Shown one piece after another: positions 49,609 through 59,230 of a stretch of 64,000 nucleotides of DNA. Source of the stretch: Actinopolymorpha rutila (GTDB taxonomy: Bacteria; Actinomycetota; Actinomycetes; Propionibacteriales; Actinopolymorphaceae). The notes beneath the pieces were generated by a model. It had not been told where the DNA came from, did no database searches, and worked only from the letters and a program-made list of their open reading frames with translations. A program made the position numbers and the translations under genes. The stretch's first letter is position 1. Each line of letters begins with the position of its first letter. The stretch spans positions 4,898,001-4,962,000 of the forward strand of contig NZ_JACBZH010000001.1 of the NCBI RefSeq assembly GCF_013407855.1, read 5' to 3'.

Positions 49609-50853
49609 TCAGCCGGTCTCGTCCACCGGTGGTTGCGTCATCGAACCCGCCGCCGCGGCGGCCCGGCCGAGCAGGTCCGCCAGCGCGGCGTTGACCACGT
49701 CCGGATGCTCGATCAGGAACATGTGCCCGCTGTCGGACAGCTCGATGTACTCCGCGGCGGGATGCCGCTCGGCAATCTCGCGGCTGTGCTCCACCGGGGT
49801 GATCAGGTCCTCGCGGCCGCCCATGACCAGCGTCTCCACGCCGTGCAGCGCCTCCAGCGCGTGGTACTTGTCGTGCTGGGCGAACCCCGGGTAGAAGTCC
49901 GCCACCACCTCGATCGGCGTACTCGCGAGCATCTCCGCCACGAACTCCACCCGCGCCCGGGAGACCTTCGAGCCGAAGGAGTAGTGCTTGGTGAGGAAGT
50001 ACGCCACGTCGCTGCCGGCCTTGCGGCCACGCTCGATCAGGCCGGGCGCCCGGGACATCGCGGCGACCGCGGCCGGTGTCAGCCGGTGCACCAGCCTCCC
50101 GACCGGCCCGGGCACGCCGAGCGTCACCGAGTCCAGACCGCCGGCGCTGCTGGCCAGCAGGGCGACCCCGACGACCCGCTCGGCGAAGATCTCGGGGTGC
50201 TGGTCGGCCAGTGCCAGCACGGACATGCCGCCCATCGAGTGGCCGACGAGCACGACCGGGCCCTCCGGGGCGAGGGCGGTGAGCACCTCGCCGAGGTCCT
50301 TGCCGAGCTGGTCGACGTTGCACAGGGTGCTCGGCGAGCGGCCGGAGCGGCCGTGGGACCGCTGGTCGTAGAACACCATCCGCGCCTCGCCGGCCAGCGC
50401 GGCCCGCTGGAAGTGCCAGCAGTCGAGGTTGAGGGCGTACCCGTGGCAGAAGACCACGGTGAGCGGGTTCGGCACCCGGGGGTTCGGCTCGTCGACCTCG
50501 GCGTACAGCTCCAGGCCGTCGGCGGTCTTGACGATCGTCGGGGCGCCGCGCCGGGTGCCGAGCGGGCCGTCGTCGCGCAGGTCGGCGGTGCGGCGCCGGC
50601 CGACGACGTAGCGTTCGAGCGCGATCCCGGCGGCGGCACCGGCCGCCAGCATGCCGGTGGCGGCACCGAGGACGCCGGTGCGGCTGCCGAGCAGCTCGAC
50701 CATCCGGTCCGCGCCGTCGGCCCGGCCCGGCCGGGCGGCCCTGGCGGCCTTCGCTACCTGGGCGACCCGGGAGACCCGAGTGGCTCGACCGAGCCTGCCC
50801 ACCTGACCCGCGCGGTCGACGGCGCGGCCGACGCGGTTCAGCTCACCTGCCAT
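49609..50853 (-). CDS. Alpha/beta-fold hydrolase, membrane-associated
   Basis: 414 residues. The first 55 are Arg/Ala-rich, followed by one helix (about 58-80: GVLGAATGMLAAGAAAGIALERY) that may anchor it. The hydrolase domain has VVFCHGYALNLDCW (oxyanion loop), the nucleophile elbow GHSMGG, and the late SDSGHMFLIEHP with the catalytic His. Esterase or lipase activity is likely, but the substrate is unknown. ATG 50853 has GGGAGGG upstream and overlaps the alr stop by 11 bases. The alr/hydrolase/tsaE order is common in actinobacteria. Confidence 0.92.
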   Translation of the reverse strand: MAGELNRVGRAVDRAGQVGRLGRATRVSRVAQVAKAARAARPGRADGADRMVELLGSRTGVLGAATGMLAAGAAAGIALERYVVGRRRTADLRDDGPLGTRRGAPTIVKTADGLELYAEVDEPNPRVPNPLTVVFCHGYALNLDCWHFQRAALAGEARMVFYDQRSHGRSGRSPSTLCNVDQLGKDLGEVLTALAPEGPVVLVGHSMGGMSVLALADQHPEIFAERVVGVALLASSAGGLDSVTLGVPGPVGRLVHRLTPAAVAAMSRAPGLIERGRKAGSDVAYFLTKHYSFGSKVSRARVEFVAEMLASTPIEVVADFYPGFAQHDKYHALEALHGVETLVMGGREDLITPVEHSREIAERHPAAEYIELSDSGHMFLIEHPDVVNAALADLLGRAAAAAGSMTQPPVDETG

Positions 50854-52084
50854 CAGGCCCTCCCCCGACGTAGTGCCGGGGCACGCGGGCACCGATGCGG
50901 GTGACGATCTCCCAGGAGATCGTGTTGGTGGCGTCGGCCCAGTCCTGGGCGGTCGGCTCGCCGGAGGTCCCCGCGCCGAACAGCACCACCTCGTCTCCGG
51001 CGACGGTGGGGTCGTCGCCGAGATCGATCACGAACTGGTCCATGCACACGGTGCCGGCGATCGTACGCCGTCGCCCGCCGGCCCAGACCGGCCCGAGGTT
51101 GCTCGCGGCCCGCGGCACCCCGTCGGCGTACCCCAGCGGCACCAGGCCGAGGGTGGTCTCGGTGGTGGTGACGTACCGGTGGCCGTACGACACGCCCTCA
51201 CCGGCCGGCACTCGTTTGACCAGGGCCAGCCGGGCCCGCAACGACATCGCGGGGACCAGGCCGAGCTCGTCCGGTGAGGACACCTCGGGCACCGGGGACA
51301 GGCCGTAGACCGCGAGACCCGGGCGTACGAGGTCGAAGTGGGTGTCGGGCCGGGTGAGCGTCGCGGCGGAGTTGGCGAGGTGGCGTACCTCTGGCCGGAT
51401 CCCCACGCGTTCGGCGAACGCCACCGCCTCCTCGAACACCGCGAGCTGCCGGTCGACCGACGGGTGGCCGAGCTCGTCGGCGCAGGCCAGGTGGGACCAG
51501 ATCCCGGCGACCCGGACGGTGCCCTCCGCCTGCGCGCTGAGCGCCGCGTCGATCAGGGCCGGCCAGTCCTTCGGCCCCGCGCCGCCGCGGTTGAGTCCAC
51601 TGTCGATCTTCAGGTGCACCCGCGCCGTGGTGCCGGCGTGCTCGGCCGCCTCGGCGATCTCGTTCAGCCGCCAGGCGGAGTAGGCGGCGACGTCGACGCC
51701 GGCGGCCAGTGCCGGCTGCCACCGCTCGCCGGGTACGGCCAGCCAGGACAGGATCCGCGGCGCGGTCAGCCCGGCCGCACGCAGGGCCAGCGCCTCCTCG
51801 ACCGTGGCCACGCCCAGCCAGCCGGCCCCGCCGTCGACCGCGGCCCGGGCCGCCGGGACCAGGCCGTGGCCGTAGCCGTCGGCCTTGACCACGGCCAGCA
51901 CGGCGGCGTCACCGACCCGGCCGCGGATCGCCTCGACATTGGCGCGGATGGCGGCGAGGTCGACTCGTGCCTCGGCGCGGCTGGAGGGGGCGCCGTGCTC
52001 GGGGGCGGCAGCGCGCGCGGCGGTGCCGCCCGCGCCCTGCCGGCTCGCGGCGACGCGAGGTGAGTGCGTTCGACCTGTGTCCAT
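50843..52084 (-). CDS. alr: Alanine racemase
   Basis: PLP enzyme that interconverts L- and D-alanine for peptidoglycan. The 413 residues include the PLP lysine K67 in AVVKADGYGHG, the barrel residues HLKIDSGLNRGG, and the second-half catalytic Tyr in GEGVSYGHRYVT; the C-terminal beta domain has GTVCMDQFVIDLG. The first 38 residues are an Ala/Gly/Arg extension not typical of the family, so the true start may be later; no better start codon with a ribosome site is seen. Confidence 0.96.
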   Translation of the reverse strand: MDTGRTHSPRVAASRQGAGGTAARAAAPEHGAPSSRAEARVDLAAIRANVEAIRGRVGDAAVLAVVKADGYGHGLVPAARAAVDGGAGWLGVATVEEALALRAAGLTAPRILSWLAVPGERWQPALAAGVDVAAYSAWRLNEIAEAAEHAGTTARVHLKIDSGLNRGGAGPKDWPALIDAALSAQAEGTVRVAGIWSHLACADELGHPSVDRQLAVFEEAVAFAERVGIRPEVRHLANSAATLTRPDTHFDLVRPGLAVYGLSPVPEVSSPDELGLVPAMSLRARLALVKRVPAGEGVSYGHRYVTTTETTLGLVPLGYADGVPRAASNLGPVWAGGRRRTIAGTVCMDQFVIDLGDDPTVAGDEVVLFGAGTSGEPTAQDWADATNTISWEIVTRIGARVPRHYVGGGPDGR

Positions 52085-52157
52085 CCCTCTGCCCGTTCGA
52101 CCTGGCGCGCGTTCGGCGAACCGCGTTCATGACGGCTCCAGTGTTCCAGGCCGCACC

Positions 52158-52227
52158 CCCAAGGCCGGTCGGGGCAGGGCCGCCACGCCTGAACGCCCAC
52201 TCCCAAGGTCGGTCCAGGCAGGGCCGC
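52158..52227. repeat. Two 26-bp imperfect direct repeats upstream of alr
   Basis: Copies at 52158-52183 and 52202-52227 (CCCAAGG...GGCAGGGCCGC) with four differences and a 44-base period, in the 251-base divergent region between alr and the P1 peptidase gene. Purpose unknown. Confidence 0.65.
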
Positions 52228-52335
52228 ATCGCTGTCCGAGCCTCCCGGAGCGATCGGACACGCCGCTCGCAACGGCAGGTTCCGCCAGGATCGAGACGTG
52301 CCGGGACGGTGCGGATCCCCCTAAGCTCGGCACTT

Positions 52336-53466
52336 GTGGACGAACAGCAGAACGCGGGCGGGCCGGTCAATCCGTACGGCGCCCTCACTGACGTGCCGGA
52401 CATGCTGGTGGGCCAGGTCGAGCGCGTGGGTGGCGGCTGGCTGACCGGCGTCACGGCGGTGATCCCGCCACCCGGGACCATCGGCGCGGTCGACGTACGC
52501 GGCGGTGGGCCGGGTACGCACGAGACGGACGCGCTGGCGCCCGGGACGCTGGTCGACACCGTGGACGCGGTGACGCTGGCCGGCGGAAGCTCGTTCGGGC
52601 TGGCCGCCGCCACCGGCGTACAGCGCTGGTGTGAGGAGCAGGGCCGCGGAGTGGCCATCGGCCCGGAGGCGGTGGTGCCGGTGGTGCCGGCCGCGATCGT
52701 CTTCGACCTGGGCAAGGGCGGGGACCTCCACAACCGTCCGGACGCCGACCTCGGCTACGCGGCGGCCACCGAGGCCGCCTCCGGCGTGGTCCGCACCGGC
52801 TGCGTGGGCGCGGGAACCGGCGCGTCGTTCAGCCTGCCCCGGCTCAAGGGCGGCGTGGGTACGGCGAGCGTCCGGCTACCCGGCGGCATCGTGGTCGGCG
52901 CGCTGGTGGTGGCCAACGCCTACGGTTCACCCTGCCTGGGCGACACGGGTGCGCTGCTGGCCGCGCAGTACGTCACCGACGAGGCGCTGCGGCCGGGAGT
53001 CCCGGCGCCTGCGGAGCACGCCCGGGTGCAGGCCGACCCGGCGGCCCGGGCAGAGGAATCAGGCGAGCCCCTGGACGTCCTGAACACCAGCCTCGCCGTC
53101 GTGGCCACGAACGCCCGGCTCACCCACCCGCAGACGCTGCGGATGGCCGCGGCGGCGCACGACGGCCTGGCCCGGTCGGTCCGGCCGGTGCACACCCTGG
53201 TCGACGGGGACTCGATCTTCGCCCTGGCCACGGGCACGACCGACCCGGTCGCGGCCGCACCGGTGTCCTGGCCCGGCGCCGCCGAGATCGGTGGCGTGGC
53301 CGCGGTGCAGGCGGCCGCCGCCGACGCGGTCACGCTCGCGATGGTGGACGCGATCCTCGCCGCCACGCGGGTACGGACGCCGGCCGTGGACCTGCCGGGC
53401 TACCTCGACCGCTATCCCTCCGCGCGCCCGCCCGGGAGTTCGGACCGCAGTTTGCCGTCGGCGTAG
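52336..53466 (+). CDS. P1-family peptidase (DmpA/BapA type, N-terminal nucleophile)
   Basis: 376 residues with the four-layer fold of L-aminopeptidase/D-esterase. Family markers are TGVTAVIPPPGTIGAVDVRGGGPGTHETD, AVTLAGGSSFGLAAATGV and the cleavage/nucleophile region LNTSLAVVATNARLT, where the chain would self-cleave to expose Thr or Ser. GTG 52336 has no ribosome site; a TAAGCT hexamer eight bases before it suggests a leaderless transcript. Its 3' end overlaps the convergent ABC ATPase gene by 55 bases. The peptide substrate is unknown. Confidence 0.9.
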   Translation: MDEQQNAGGPVNPYGALTDVPDMLVGQVERVGGGWLTGVTAVIPPPGTIGAVDVRGGGPGTHETDALAPGTLVDTVDAVTLAGGSSFGLAAATGVQRWCEEQGRGVAIGPEAVVPVVPAAIVFDLGKGGDLHNRPDADLGYAAATEAASGVVRTGCVGAGTGASFSLPRLKGGVGTASVRLPGGIVVGALVVANAYGSPCLGDTGALLAAQYVTDEALRPGVPAPAEHARVQADPAARAEESGEPLDVLNTSLAVVATNARLTHPQTLRMAAAAHDGLARSVRPVHTLVDGDSIFALATGTTDPVAAAPVSWPGAAEIGGVAAVQAAAADAVTLAMVDAILAATRVRTPAVDLPGYLDRYPSARPPGSSDRSLPSA

Positions 53467-54620
53467 ACCAGGGCCCGCCCGAAGGTCACCGGCACCGTCT
53501 CCTGGCCGACGGGGGTGTCGGCGCCGACGAAGGCGCGCAGGGTGAGCGGCCCGAGGTCGAGCACGAACTCGGTGAAGTGGCCGCGGGGCACCTCCCGGAC
53601 CACCCGCGCCGGCACGCCGCCGGGGTGCCCGACCCGCACGTCCTCGGGGCGGACCCCGACCAGGCCGGGCTGCTCGGCGAGGGCGGACGGGGCGTGGCAC
53701 GGCACCACGACGTCGCCCACCTCCACCACGGCTCCCGCGTCTCCGGTCCCGCCCGCCGGGGCCGCGCGCACTTGCCCCTCGAAGAAGTTCATCGTCCCCA
53801 CGAAGTCGGCCACGAACCGGGTGCGCGGCTCGCGGTAGAGGTCGTGCGCACCGGCGTACTGCTCGATCCTCCCGGCGTTCATCACCGCGATCCGGTCGGA
53901 GATGGACAACGCCTCGTCCTGGTCGTGGGTGACGAAGACCGTCGTGATGCCCACCCGCTGCTGGATCTCCTTGATGTCCTCGCGCACCTTGACCCGCAGC
54001 TTGGCGTCCAGGTTGGACAGCGGCTCGTCCAGCAGCAGCACCTCCGGCTCGAGGACGAGCGCCCGGGCCAGCGCCACGCGCTGCTGTTCGCCGCCGGAGA
54101 TCTGCGCCGGGAAGCTTCGGATGTGGTGGGTCAGGTTGACCAGGGCGAGGGTCCGCTCGACGCGTTCGGCGATCTCGGCCTTGGGCAGCTTGCGCAGCCG
54201 CAGGCCGAAGGCGACGTTCTTGAAGACGTTCATGTGCGGCCAGAGCGCGTAGTTCTGGAACACCATCGCCGTCGGACGGCGCTCCGGCGGGGTGGTCGTG
54301 TAGCCGCGGCCGCCGATCAGCACCTGGCCGGCGTCCGGTCGCAGGAAGCCGCCGATCATCCGCAGCGTGGTCGTCTTGCCGCAGCCGGACGGGCCGAGCA
54401 GGCAGACGAGTTCGCCGCGCCGCACCCGCAGGTCGAGGTTGTCGACGATCAGCCGGCCGCCGAGCGTCTTGGCCACCTGGTGCAGCACCAGCCCGGCGTC
54501 GGCGTCGCGGTCCGGACCGCCGGCAGTGGTCGCGGACGTGCCGGTCGCGCCGGCGGCACCCGTCGCGGACCGGTCGTCCGGGCCCTGCCGGTCGCTGACC
54601 GCGGAGGTGGGTTCGGCCAT
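53412..54620 (-). CDS. ABC importer ATP-binding protein (PotA/FbpC type)
   Basis: ATPase of 402 residues. Walker A is GPSGCGKTT (76-84), the signature ISGGEQQRVALARAL, Walker B VLLLDEPLSNLDAKLR and the H-loop FVTHDQDEA. The C-terminal part has TOBE-like strands (VGVRPEDVRVG, RALVYADGKLR). This pattern is that of polyamine, iron(III), phosphonate or sugar importers. The first 40 residues are low complexity. It follows the second permease gene and completes an SBP-permease-permease-ATPase operon. Confidence 0.92.
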   Translation of the reverse strand: MAEPTSAVSDRQGPDDRSATGAAGATGTSATTAGGPDRDADAGLVLHQVAKTLGGRLIVDNLDLRVRRGELVCLLGPSGCGKTTTLRMIGGFLRPDAGQVLIGGRGYTTTPPERRPTAMVFQNYALWPHMNVFKNVAFGLRLRKLPKAEIAERVERTLALVNLTHHIRSFPAQISGGEQQRVALARALVLEPEVLLLDEPLSNLDAKLRVKVREDIKEIQQRVGITTVFVTHDQDEALSISDRIAVMNAGRIEQYAGAHDLYREPRTRFVADFVGTMNFFEGQVRAAPAGGTGDAGAVVEVGDVVVPCHAPSALAEQPGLVGVRPEDVRVGHPGGVPARVVREVPRGHFTEFVLDLGPLTLRAFVGADTPVGQETVPVTFGRALVYADGKLRSELPGGRAEG

Positions 54621-54630
54621 GGGGTAGCCC

Positions 54631-55569
54631 CTAACGAAGCTGGAAGCCCTCGGCCAGGTGCCCTCCCATCACGTGCCGGCGGACCAGCAGCATGAGCACC
54701 ACCGAGGGGATCGACAACAAGATGGAGAAGACCGCCGCGGCCTGCTCGGGGTAGTTGAGGACGAGGGTGTACATCTCCGTCGGCATGGTGACGTACGTCG
54801 GCGCGCCGACCAGGAACGTGCCCTGCGCCTCGTCGAAGGACGCGAGGAACGAGAGGATCATCGCCACCAGGATGCCCGGCGCCGCCAGCGGGAACGTCAC
54901 CCGGAAGAACACCGTGAGCGGCCGCGCCCCGACGTCGCGGGCGGCCTCCTCCAGGCTGCGCGGGACGGAGGCGAACGCCGCCGCCGGGATCCAGGTCATG
55001 AACACCACCGTGCCGAGCATCTGGATCACCACGACGCCGACGAAGGTGCCCATCAGGTGCAGGGAGTAGAACAGCCCGGCGATGGACACGAACAGGCCGA
55101 TCTTGGGGAACGCGTTGGTGGCGAACAGCGAGATCAGCAGCACCCGCCGGCCGGGGAACTGGTAGCGGGAGAACGCGTACGCCGCCGGCAGGCAGATCAC
55201 CGCGGACACCACCGTCACCACCGGCGCGAACGTGAAGCTGAGTCGGATCGAACTGCCGAGCGTCTGGTCGGACAGCACCTGCCGCCACCAGTGCAGGGTC
55301 CACTCCCCCGGCAGCAGCGCCGGGAACTTCCAGGCACCCGAGAACGCCCGGGCGGCCAGCCACACCAGCGGGCCCAGGATGAACACGCCGAGCACGAGCA
55401 CGAACGCCGCCAGCAGGACGCGGGCGACCACCCGGCCCACCAGCCCGCCCGGCGGTGCGACGTCGGGCACCGGTGGTGGTGGCGTCGTCGAACTGGCGCC
55501 GGGACCCGCTGTCCCGGTGCGTGCGTCGAGGTCGTCCGGACGGACGACCGGGACCTCCGGCGCCGTCAC
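54631..55569 (-). CDS. ABC importer permease 2 (PotC type)
   Basis: 312 residues, six helices after a cytoplasmic Pro-rich start. The EAA loop that docks the ATPase is SLEEAARDVGARPLTVFFRVTFPLAAPGI. GTG 55569 overlaps the stop of permease 1 (GTGA). Substrate is set by the binding protein, not visible here. Confidence 0.92.
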   Translation of the reverse strand: MTAPEVPVVRPDDLDARTGTAGPGASSTTPPPPVPDVAPPGGLVGRVVARVLLAAFVLVLGVFILGPLVWLAARAFSGAWKFPALLPGEWTLHWWRQVLSDQTLGSSIRLSFTFAPVVTVVSAVICLPAAYAFSRYQFPGRRVLLISLFATNAFPKIGLFVSIAGLFYSLHLMGTFVGVVVIQMLGTVVFMTWIPAAAFASVPRSLEEAARDVGARPLTVFFRVTFPLAAPGILVAMILSFLASFDEAQGTFLVGAPTYVTMPTEMYTLVLNYPEQAAAVFSILLSIPSVVLMLLVRRHVMGGHLAEGFQLR

Positions 55570-56459
55570 AGCACCGCTCCCGAACGCTTGGCGGTACGGA
55601 AGTTGGCCCACACGTAGACCGCGCCGATCACCGCGGCGAGCGCGAACACCACCATCGCCATCACCTGCGCCTGCTGTGGCTGGTTGAACGACCCGAACGT
55701 GTTGGTCATCTGCGGTCCGAGCATGTTCGGCGCCGACGGGCCGGTGAGGTAGGGCACCGTGAAACTGCCGAGCACGGAGATACCGGTGAACGTCGCCACG
55801 ATGACGGTGGGTACGACGTTCATCGGCAACAACACCGACCACACCGCGCGGGGCAGCGAGGCGCCGGCGTCACGGGCGGCGTCGACGAGCACGGTGGGCA
55901 CGGCGTTCAGGCCCGAGGTCATCATCAGCACCCCGAACGGCAGGCTCACCCAGATCTGCCCGATGGTGACCGCCACCATCGTGTAGCTCAGCGTCGGCGC
56001 GGACTCCCAGCCGACCAGGTGGGCGACGGTGCGCAGGAAACCGTCCTGGGCGTAGAAGGTGAGGATGGCGTACGACGCGATCACCACCGGGATGAACAAC
56101 GGCACCACCGCGAAGGCGGAGAACACCTTCGCCAGCCGGCTGCCGGACAGCCGGACGTACAGCCCGATCGCCCACGCCAGCACGACGGTCACCACCACCG
56201 CCACCACCGTGACCACCACCGAGGCGGTCACGCTGCGGCGGAACTGCCCGCCGGCGAACACCTCGGAGTAGGCGGCGGTGGTCCCCCACCAGTGGTCGGC
56301 GACATGCTGGCGCTGGGCGATGGAGGCGATGACGGAGTTGGGTCCGCCGGTGTGGCCGAGGGTGTACATCGCCGCGGACACGACGGGGAAACCGACGAAC
56401 AACGCCACCACGAGCACCGGCGGTGCGGCCATCAGCAGACCGCGCAGGCGGTTGCTCAA
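55566..56459 (-). CDS. ABC importer permease 1 (PotB type)
   Basis: 297 residues with six helices. The EAA loop is LVDAARDAGASLPRAVWSVLLPMNVVP. It starts with TTG 56459, which shares four bases with the binding-protein stop (TTGA), so translation is coupled. It forms a heterodimer with permease 2. Confidence 0.9.
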   Translation of the reverse strand: MSNRLRGLLMAAPPVLVVALFVGFPVVSAAMYTLGHTGGPNSVIASIAQRQHVADHWWGTTAAYSEVFAGGQFRRSVTASVVVTVVAVVVTVVLAWAIGLYVRLSGSRLAKVFSAFAVVPLFIPVVIASYAILTFYAQDGFLRTVAHLVGWESAPTLSYTMVAVTIGQIWVSLPFGVLMMTSGLNAVPTVLVDAARDAGASLPRAVWSVLLPMNVVPTVIVATFTGISVLGSFTVPYLTGPSAPNMLGPQMTNTFGSFNQPQQAQVMAMVVFALAAVIGAVYVWANFRTAKRSGAVL

Positions 56460-57643
56460 CCCGGCACCTTCTGCTGCCAGAGGTTGTTCAGGTCGTTGGT
56501 CATCTTCTGGGAGTAGGTCTGGCGCAGGTGCTGGGTGTCCAGGCCGGCGAACTTCGTGCGTACGTCGGCGGGCAGCTTGTCCAGCGACACCGCGGGATAG
56601 CCGGCCAGCACGTTGACGACCTTCTTCTGCTGGGCCGGCTCGAGCAGCCAGTCGAGCAGCTTGTAGGCCGCGTCCTTGTTGGGTGCGCTCGCGGCCACGC
56701 CGAGGTAGACCGCGCCACCGGTGAAGGACGGGTCACTGATCTGGGCGAGCTTGATCTCCTTGCCGAGCAGCCCGGTCTGCTTGCCCGACAGCGCCATGTC
56801 CGACCACACCGGCGCGACCCAGATCTGGCCCTTGGCCAGCAGGTTGAGCACGTCCTGGTTTCCGTTCGGATAGACGTGCTGGTAGATCGAGCCGTTCAGG
56901 CCCTTCAGCTCCGCGAACCCGCGGTCCCAGTCCTTCTCCAGGTCGGGCACGTAGTCGGTGACCATCTTCTGCCGGTCGCCGGCCGGGACGTACTTGTCCA
57001 GTACCGTGGTGACGAACGACTGCCCGGAACCACCCGTGGGCGGGGAGTTGTAGGTGAACTTCCCCGGGTGTGCCTTGATCCAGGCCAGCAGGTCGTCCAG
57101 GGTCTTCGGCGGGTCGGGCACGTGGTCGGCGTTGTAGGCGAGCACCACCGACGAGCCGCGGTAGGGCACCGCCGACTGCTTCACCGGCGTGAGCAGGCCG
57201 GAGTCGACGTTGGTCAGGTTGGGCACCTGCTTCGTGCTCACCTTGGTGAGCAGGCCGGACAGCGCCGCGGTGCCGATGAACCCGCTCTCGGCCAGGTCGA
57301 ACCCGGGGTCCTGCTTGCCCTTGACCGCCGCGCCGAGCTTGGCCAGAGTCGTGGTGTCGTTGACGCCGTGCTCGGAGAACGTCAGCTTGACGTCGTAACC
57401 GGGATTGTCCTTACGGAACGCCGGGATGAGCGACTTCTGCCACATGTCCCGGAGGTTGACGTCGCCGCCGACGTAGAGCCGGGCTGTCTTCCCGCCGCCA
57501 CCGTCGGACGTCGAACCGGTGCCGCCGTTGCCGGCGCATGCCGTACCTGCCAGTCCCAGTGCCAGCACGGCCACCGAGGACAGCACCGCTTTGTGCCAGG
57601 AACCCCTGCGCAACGAGACTTCGTGCCACGAACGCGAACGCAC
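56456..57643 (-). CDS. Extracellular solute-binding lipoprotein of the ABC importer
   Basis: 395 residues, lipoprotein with LAGTAC (C36). The mature part has the two-lobe pattern of the class D/F binding proteins (LYVGGDVNLRDMWQKSLIPAFRKDNPGYDVKLTFSEHG at the first strand; SVVLAYNADHVPDPPKTLDDLLAW). It resembles iron, polyamine, thiamine or 2-aminoethylphosphonate binders. No riboswitch that would reveal the ligand is seen upstream. GTG 57643 has AAAGGA eight bases before it. It is the first gene of the operon and 141 bases from nnrD. Confidence 0.9.
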   Translation of the reverse strand: MRSRSWHEVSLRRGSWHKAVLSSVAVLALGLAGTACAGNGGTGSTSDGGGGKTARLYVGGDVNLRDMWQKSLIPAFRKDNPGYDVKLTFSEHGVNDTTTLAKLGAAVKGKQDPGFDLAESGFIGTAALSGLLTKVSTKQVPNLTNVDSGLLTPVKQSAVPYRGSSVVLAYNADHVPDPPKTLDDLLAWIKAHPGKFTYNSPPTGGSGQSFVTTVLDKYVPAGDRQKMVTDYVPDLEKDWDRGFAELKGLNGSIYQHVYPNGNQDVLNLLAKGQIWVAPVWSDMALSGKQTGLLGKEIKLAQISDPSFTGGAVYLGVAASAPNKDAAYKLLDWLLEPAQQKKVVNVLAGYPAVSLDKLPADVRTKFAGLDTQHLRQTYSQKMTNDLNNLWQQKVPG

Positions 57644-57784
57644 GACCGCATTCCTTTCGCCCGGTCGCGCGCGGAGTGCACGTGACCAGGCGGGAGATTA
57701 CTACGGCCAACCGAAGGAAACGGTGAACTTTCCCCAGTGTCGGCGCGCGTTTCTCGCCCGGGCCACCGGCCGGTCTCGCGGTGG

Positions 57785-59221
57785 TCAGGCGGACTCGGCG
57801 TCCCCGGCTTCCCGGACGAACCGGTAGGCGTCCGGCAGCGCGGCGGCGATGTCCTCGGCCACGATCGGGCCGCCGCGCGAGGCGAGGACACCGGCCGTCT
57901 CGTGCAGGAAGCAGCCCATGCTGCCCGCGTCCAGCGGCGACAGCCCGCCGGCCAGCAACGCACCGCAGATGCCGGACAGCACGTCGCCGGACCCGGCGGT
58001 CGCCACCCACGGTGTGCCCACCGAGTTGACCCGGACCGGGCCGCTCGGCGGCGCCACCACCGTGGTCGCGCCCTTGAGCAGCACGGTGGCGTTCCAGCGG
58101 TCGGCGGCCTCGCGCGCGTAGTGCAGGCGGCGGGCCGTGACATCTGTACGCTCCACCTCCAGCATCCGGGCCAGCTCGCCCTCGTGCGGAGTGAGCAGCA
58201 CCTCGCCCTCGCACCGCCCGAGCACGTGCCGCAGCCCGTCGGCGTCGACGAGCACGGGTACGTCTCCGGCCAGCGCGCGGGCGACGTCCTCGGCGCGTTC
58301 GGGTGCCTCGCCCAGACCGGACCCGACCACCCATGCCTGCACCCGGCCCTCGCCCGCGACCACCTCGGGCCAGCGCGCACGAACCAGGCGCGCGGGTTCG
58401 TCCGGCCCGACGTAGCGGACCATGCCGAGCGGGCCGCCCAGGGCGCCGCTGACCGCGAGCACCGCCGCGCCGGTGTACTGGTCGGAGCCGGCGACCACGC
58501 CGAGCACGCCGCGGGTGTACTTGTGCGAGGTGCGGTCCGGCACCGGCAGCAGGGCGGCCACGTCGGAGGCCTGCAGCGACTCCACCACCGGATCCGGGAG
58601 GTACGGGCCGAGCCCGATGTCGACGAGGTGCACCACTCCGGCGGCGGAGGCGCCCGGGTCGACGAGCAGGCCCACCTTGTGGGTGCCGAACGTCACCGTC
58701 ACCGCGGCGCGTACGTGTGGCTCGGGAGTCTCGCCGGTGTCCACGTCGATGCCGGACGGCACGTCGACCGCGACCACGGGTACGTCGTACCGCTGGACCA
58801 GCTCCATCACCCGGACGGCCTCCGGGCGCAGGCCGGGCTTGCCCCCGATGCCGACGATGCCGTCGAGCACCAGGTCGGCGCGAGCCACGGCGTCCTCGCG
58901 TTCGTCCTCGGGTACGACGTGACCGCCGGCAGAACGCAGCGCGGCGAGGCCACCGGCGTGCGCCTTGGCGGGGTTCAGCAGGATCGCGGCCACCCGGGCG
59001 CCGCGCCGGGCGAGTCGGGCTCCGGCGTACAGCGCGTCGCCGCCGTTCGCGCCCGATCCCGCCACGATCAGGACATCGACGCCATAGGCACCGCCCAGGA
59101 AGTCGACACAGGCGGTGGCCAGCCCGGTGGCGGCGCGGTCCATCAACGTGCCGTCGGGAACGGTCGCCATCAGCGCGGCCTCGGCGGCCCGGACCTGGAC
59201 GACGGTGTGCGCGGTGCGCAT
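57785..59221 (-). CDS. nnrD: Bifunctional NAD(P)H-hydrate epimerase / ADP-dependent dehydratase
   Basis: Repairs hydrated NADH and NADPH. The 478 residues have an N-terminal epimerase domain (about 1-210, GSGANGGDALYAGARLARRG, VDVPSGIDVDTG) and a C-terminal ribokinase-like dehydratase domain (GVLGVVAGSDQYTGAAVLAVSGAL, LLTPHEGELARML, VNSVGTPWVATAGSGDVLSG). In M. tuberculosis (Rv3433c) it occupies the same region. It starts at ATG 59221, nine bases after the acpS stop, so acpS and nnrD are one transcript. Confidence 0.96.
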   Translation of the reverse strand: MRTAHTVVQVRAAEAALMATVPDGTLMDRAATGLATACVDFLGGAYGVDVLIVAGSGANGGDALYAGARLARRGARVAAILLNPAKAHAGGLAALRSAGGHVVPEDEREDAVARADLVLDGIVGIGGKPGLRPEAVRVMELVQRYDVPVVAVDVPSGIDVDTGETPEPHVRAAVTVTFGTHKVGLLVDPGASAAGVVHLVDIGLGPYLPDPVVESLQASDVAALLPVPDRTSHKYTRGVLGVVAGSDQYTGAAVLAVSGALGGPLGMVRYVGPDEPARLVRARWPEVVAGEGRVQAWVVGSGLGEAPERAEDVARALAGDVPVLVDADGLRHVLGRCEGEVLLTPHEGELARMLEVERTDVTARRLHYAREAADRWNATVLLKGATTVVAPPSGPVRVNSVGTPWVATAGSGDVLSGICGALLAGGLSPLDAGSMGCFLHETAGVLASRGGPIVAEDIAAALPDAYRFVREAGDAESA

Positions 59222-59230
59222 CGGCTGCGG

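Noticed and set aside
53412..53466. Frameshift at the overlapping 3' ends of the peptidase and ATPase genes
   Set aside because: Both proteins have plausible full-length C-termini; a 55-base convergent overlap is acceptable in this dense genome.
57644..57784. TPP or other riboswitch upstream of the ABC importer
   Set aside because: I looked for the thiamine and cobalamin box consensus sequences and did not find them, so the ligand cannot be inferred this way.
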